A DNA stretch of 64,000 nucleotides, taken from Wuchereria bancrofti. Taxonomy: Eukaryota > Nematoda > Chromadorea > Rhabditida > Onchocercidae. Positions 60,907-64,000 of the stretch are shown piece by piece. The translations under genes were made by a program, and so were the position numbers. The DNA lies in contig SSBO01000012.1 of NCBI GenBank assembly GCA_005281725.1, positions 15,081,075 to 15,145,074 on the forward strand. The letters are read 5' to 3'. Within the stretch, counting starts at the first letter, position 1. Each line of letters starts with the position of its first letter. The notes under the pieces were generated by a model. It worked only from the letters and a program-made list of their open reading frames with translations. It did no database searches and was not told the origin of the DNA.

Positions 60907-62061
60907 ATGAGAATGGAATGCGCTGCAGATGGACCGATAAAGACGGATGACTTACATCATTTGAGAGAAGGCGACATTTTCATAGATTCTGAAAGCGGTC
61001 AGAAGTTCCGAGTACGAAAAACTGCTTTACCACAACAGTCTATCGGAGGACCACATGGAGTTGGTTTGTATGTCACCTTTACTTGCATCGAATGATATTA
61101 GCCGTTTGCTACTTCATTTGAAGAATATTCAGATTGGCAAACACTGTTGTCTATTTTGACTGTAGAATACAAATAGCAGACCTTATTATGAGTGAAATGC
61201 TTTTCGAAGTTTTGGAAATTTTATGCAAATAACTCGTCAAAGAAATTCTTTTCTTTCTTATTTTGATAATGTTTTGTTTCAGGAGATCCGAATGACCGAT
61301 CGTTACGTCGACTGGAAGCAGATGTTTTAATACCGAATCGCATGAATGAACAGGTACAAAAAGTTGAATGTCGCGAGCCACTTGAAGGTTGGATTCCTTT
61401 GTGTTTTTGCGGATGAACTACAGTGAATTTTATGTCACCTCTAAGCATTTCATTGTGCAGTTAACTCAAGAGTACTTTTGCAAATATATAGTCGTCATGC
61501 GCTTACAGGTTATTTTATATCTAGACTTCTTTTAAATTTTGTTGAAAGCTTTTAGATCTGGTGCGATGTATAAAAAAAGAAGGCAGTTTTATTGGTATGA
61601 GAAAATGCCGGAAAGAGTTGGAGCGCTACGAAACATGTCAGCTTGCGAATTAAGTTTTATGCAGTTTCTTTCGAATTGTGTGCAGTACGAACTTGCAATG
61701 TATTGGACCGTTTGTTGAACTGGGAGTAGTTTTAGGATACTATCGATAATCGTATATATTTGAACTAAGTTCGATTCTTATTTCACTTCAAGTACATGGT
61801 TTTACTATAAGATTAACTTTGTGTGTTACGCATCTACGTAACTCTGGACCTGTTCTATATTCTTAAATTTTTTTTTGAAGTCCTCAATTTTGTAGGTTCA
61901 ATGATCCATGGTTCCGTCAAAAAATCACTGATGAATATATTAAAGAGCGAGCAGAATTTCGTCGAACAGGAAAAAATGTAATGGAAAGAAGGTGGGAAGA
62001 CTACTGCGAATATAAAAAGAAACGAGGTGATTGGGTTGATCTCGGTGACCATAACAAATAA
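60907..62061 (+). CDS. CMC1: CMC1-like twin CX9C mitochondrial protein, right copy
   Basis: CMC1 acts in the mitochondrial intermembrane space in copper handling and assembly of cytochrome c oxidase. Exons: 60907-61063, 61283-61387, 61556 to about 61650, 61896-62061. Exon 2 opens with DPNDRSLRRLEADVLIPN, close to the family N-terminus. Joining exons 2 and 3 gives CREPLEDLVRC and CRKELERYETC, two perfect CX9C motifs. The last exon gives NDPWFRQKISDEYIKERAEF and then RRTG, matching the conserved end of CMC1. Phases of the first two introns agree. The third donor is odd: no GT lies in the right phase before the in-frame TAA at 61651, so a non-canonical donor or a damaged last intron is implied. 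About 50 extra residues precede the conserved part. The start could be wrong, because an upstream ATG present in the left copy (9501) is ATT here. Confidence 0.75.
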
Positions 62062-63008
62062 GATAGCCTAATGGGAGTTCTTAATTTCTTTTGTAAAGTT
62101 CTGTATGTTTGTATGCCGCATAAGCTATGAAAGCCATAGTATCTCTAAACATTCATAAGCTTTTATAAAAACCGTTGTTTGTCACCGATACATTGTTCAT
62201 TTCCTCTTCATTTTTTTAAAATGATTTCACGATAAATTTGGCCGTGCTAACAATGTTCTTCCATTGTATCAGTTTTGCTATGTTGTTTCCATTAAATTTA
62301 ATGGCAAAAAGTTATCCATTTTTTGGCGTTCTTTAGCTGCGAAATAAGAACGATAAGCTAAGCCAGTATGTTAAAATTTAAAATTTTTGATGGAATGCTA
62401 GTTACAGATTTTATTTTTTCCTTCTAAACTTCTGCATTTTCTTGTCATATTTGTTTATGTCCAGTTTATATCATAGATAATTAGCAAGTATTTTAAAACT
62501 AGTCCTCAATTATTGTTTTGCTAACATTAACTTTGTTAACTTCATTATAGTGTAAATGTGTGAAATGCTTTCATTTGCAATGTTCTCGATATTAGTGCTG
62601 TTTATATTTGGTTAAATTGGATGTTTTTTCTTTTTTACAATTTTGATTATGGTGTAGAAGAAAGTTTTCGATCATAGTTCAAGCTTGTGATTTGATAAAT
62701 TTATGTTTTGATCATAATTCGAGCGCGCGACTTGGTCTTCCTGTCAGTTTATAAAGCGTTATTGTGAATTCAAATATTATGTCTTATTTCAAAGTCACAG
62801 ATCAATTAAAAGATCGATGGAGATATTGGAAGAACTTGTAAAAATTAAACTCTAGTATTTAGATCTCGATAACGTTGTGGCGCAAAGTATTTAACGGTAG
62901 GTACCGATTAAATTCGGTAGAAAAGATATAGAAAATGCCCAAATAAATCCGATTTCTATTGTTTTAGGACATTCTTTTATAAAGTCAAGAGCGAATCATA
63001 TTTCGAAA

Positions 63009-64000
63009 ATGTCAGGGGTGCAGTGGTGTGATCTGTGTAAAGTGCGTCTATCGTCGGAAGCGCTGCTACATATGCACGATAATGGCAAACGTCACCACAA
63101 AAAGGTTGTAGAACGTGATGCGTTGCAGGCCTTAGCCGCTCGGTCGGTATTTATTTCTGGATTAAATCCTGAAATCGTCATTACCGAAAGCGAGGTTTTA
63201 TTTAGCTACTTTGTGTTGATACTGCTTGAATATTACGCAAAAATGATTAAAATGAGAGTCTGGAGATTGTATGCTCTTTTGTTTGCTTAATGTGGATGCA
63301 GTCGTTTGAAAACTATTCGTCTTTCAGATTTTTGCTTCCTTTTGTAAAGGATCGGTTCACAAGCATTGTATTTAATATTCACTCAGATTTGATTTCGAAT
63401 TCGTGTTTCTTAACTGAAATTCCTTTCAGATTTCAGAGGCCCTCAGCTGTTTTGGAAAGGTAGAAAAAGTTCATTTAGATATTAGAAGAGGCAAATATGT
63501 GATCGTAGAATTTGATCAAGAATTTTCGGCTCATAAAGCTATTTTTGAAGATAAAATCCGTATTGGGCATGTAAGTTTCACTGCGATATTTTCTACTTGA
63601 TTTTTCTTTAATCTTTCCTTTAGCTTCTTTAGCTGCAGAAGGAAACCACGGCATTCAGAAAATAACTTGGAAGCTAAGGTTTAAACGAATTTTTACGAAA
63701 TGGGTCCTTCTTGTTTTTTGGCTGCGTGTTACTTTATATTTTGCTGTTTTTTGTTTCAATAGATTTTTTGCTGCATATAAGTTATCATTGAAAATCCAGC
63801 AAGTCTTACCTATACGAGCACGAAAAATAAATTTCGACCAATGTAAGGCAAAGTCAAAGATATATGAGATCGACACTAATAAACTTATTAATGAAATTAA
63901 TGGCTTGGCTACATTTGCTGGGCAAGTGGACAGTTTATTGGAGCTGTACTGTCTCAATGATACCGAGGTATGCTCATAAAATTTATTCTTTGTTTGAAAT
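63009..64000 (+). CDS. TUT1: TUT1-like terminal uridylyltransferase, right copy, first three exons (runs off window)
   Basis: Exons 63009-63194, 63430-63570 and 63800-63967, all with matching phase 0, followed by the start of an intron to the window end. Exon 1 encodes a C2H2 zinc finger, starting MSGVQWCDLCKVRLSSEALL with the His pair in GKRHHKK, as in the N-terminus of TUT1/Star-PAP. Exon 2 ends the RRM-like fold (RGKYVIVEFDQEFSAHKAIF). Exon 3 leads toward the nucleotidyltransferase core (GLATFAGQVDSLLELYCLND). No stop or frameshift is seen, unlike the left copy. The ATG at 63009 is preferred because it includes both zinc-finger cysteines. A TTTTAG just upstream at about 62968 could be a cis or trans splice acceptor. 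The catalytic exons lie beyond the window and are inferred from the left copy. Confidence 0.78.

Larger units (their letters stand above)
53163..64000 (+). repeat. Right copy of the large direct segmental duplication
   Basis: Second copy of the block at 1-12554, same orientation, about 53 kb away. Position 1 corresponds to 53163 and 12554 corresponds to 64000. It carries CNNM exons 1-12, the intergenic region, an intact-looking CMC1 and the first three TUT1 exons. The region corresponding to 5791-9179 is present once here (about 58853-60530), which supports an artefactual origin for the doubled stretch in the left copy. The (CT)n tract near 58697 is longer than its partner near 5647. Confidence 0.93.

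Overview
The window is AT-rich nuclear DNA of a nematode, most likely a spirurid/filarial-type worm. The evidence is short exons with TTTCAG-like acceptors, many small introns, same-strand genes only a few hundred bases apart, a BEL/Pao LTR retroelement, and clear animal orthologues (CNNM, CMC1, TUT1, ELP3). No bacterial, plasmid, CRISPR or rRNA features are visible and I found no convincing tRNA.

Layout. (1) Positions 1-12554 and 53163-64000 are two diverged, directly oriented copies of one block of about 10.85 kb, and both run past the window edges. Each copy has a CNNM metal-transporter gene on the minus strand, then a divergent plus-strand pair: CMC1 (twin CX9C mitochondrial protein) and a TUT1-like terminal nucleotidyltransferase. 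In the left copy CMC1 and the first exons of TUT1 carry several lesions. In the right copy they are essentially intact, but CNNM exon 2 has one extra A in a homopolymer. (2) Left-copy TUT1 continues to 16030 and is followed 448 bases later by a complete ELP3 gene (16478-22809), the catalytic Elongator subunit. (3) Positions 24397-30465 (minus) hold a four-exon coiled-coil protein gene resembling the UPF0184/bublin family, with its first exon present twice. (4) Positions 31000-46800 are gene-poor: a solo LTR, false tandem duplications, simple repeats, and the last exons of an unrecognised single-pass membrane protein. (5) Positions 46861-49503 (minus) hold a decayed BEL/Pao fragment (RNase H, integrase, DUF5641, 3' LTR). 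(6) Positions 49951-58346 (minus) hold the whole right-copy CNNM gene (16 exons), followed by the right-copy CMC1 and the start of TUT1.

Assembly caution. There are eight single N characters. Six sit exactly at the joint of a head-to-tail direct duplication of 151 to 1695 bases, some identical and one clearly diverged like two alleles. These look like unmerged contig ends or haplotypes, so features inside the second copies should not be counted twice.

How the genes fit together: CMC1, TUT1 and ELP3 lie in one direction with small gaps and may form a trans-spliced operon. CNNM is transcribed divergently from the same intergenic region. The most interesting point is the asymmetric, perhaps reciprocal, decay of the two copies.
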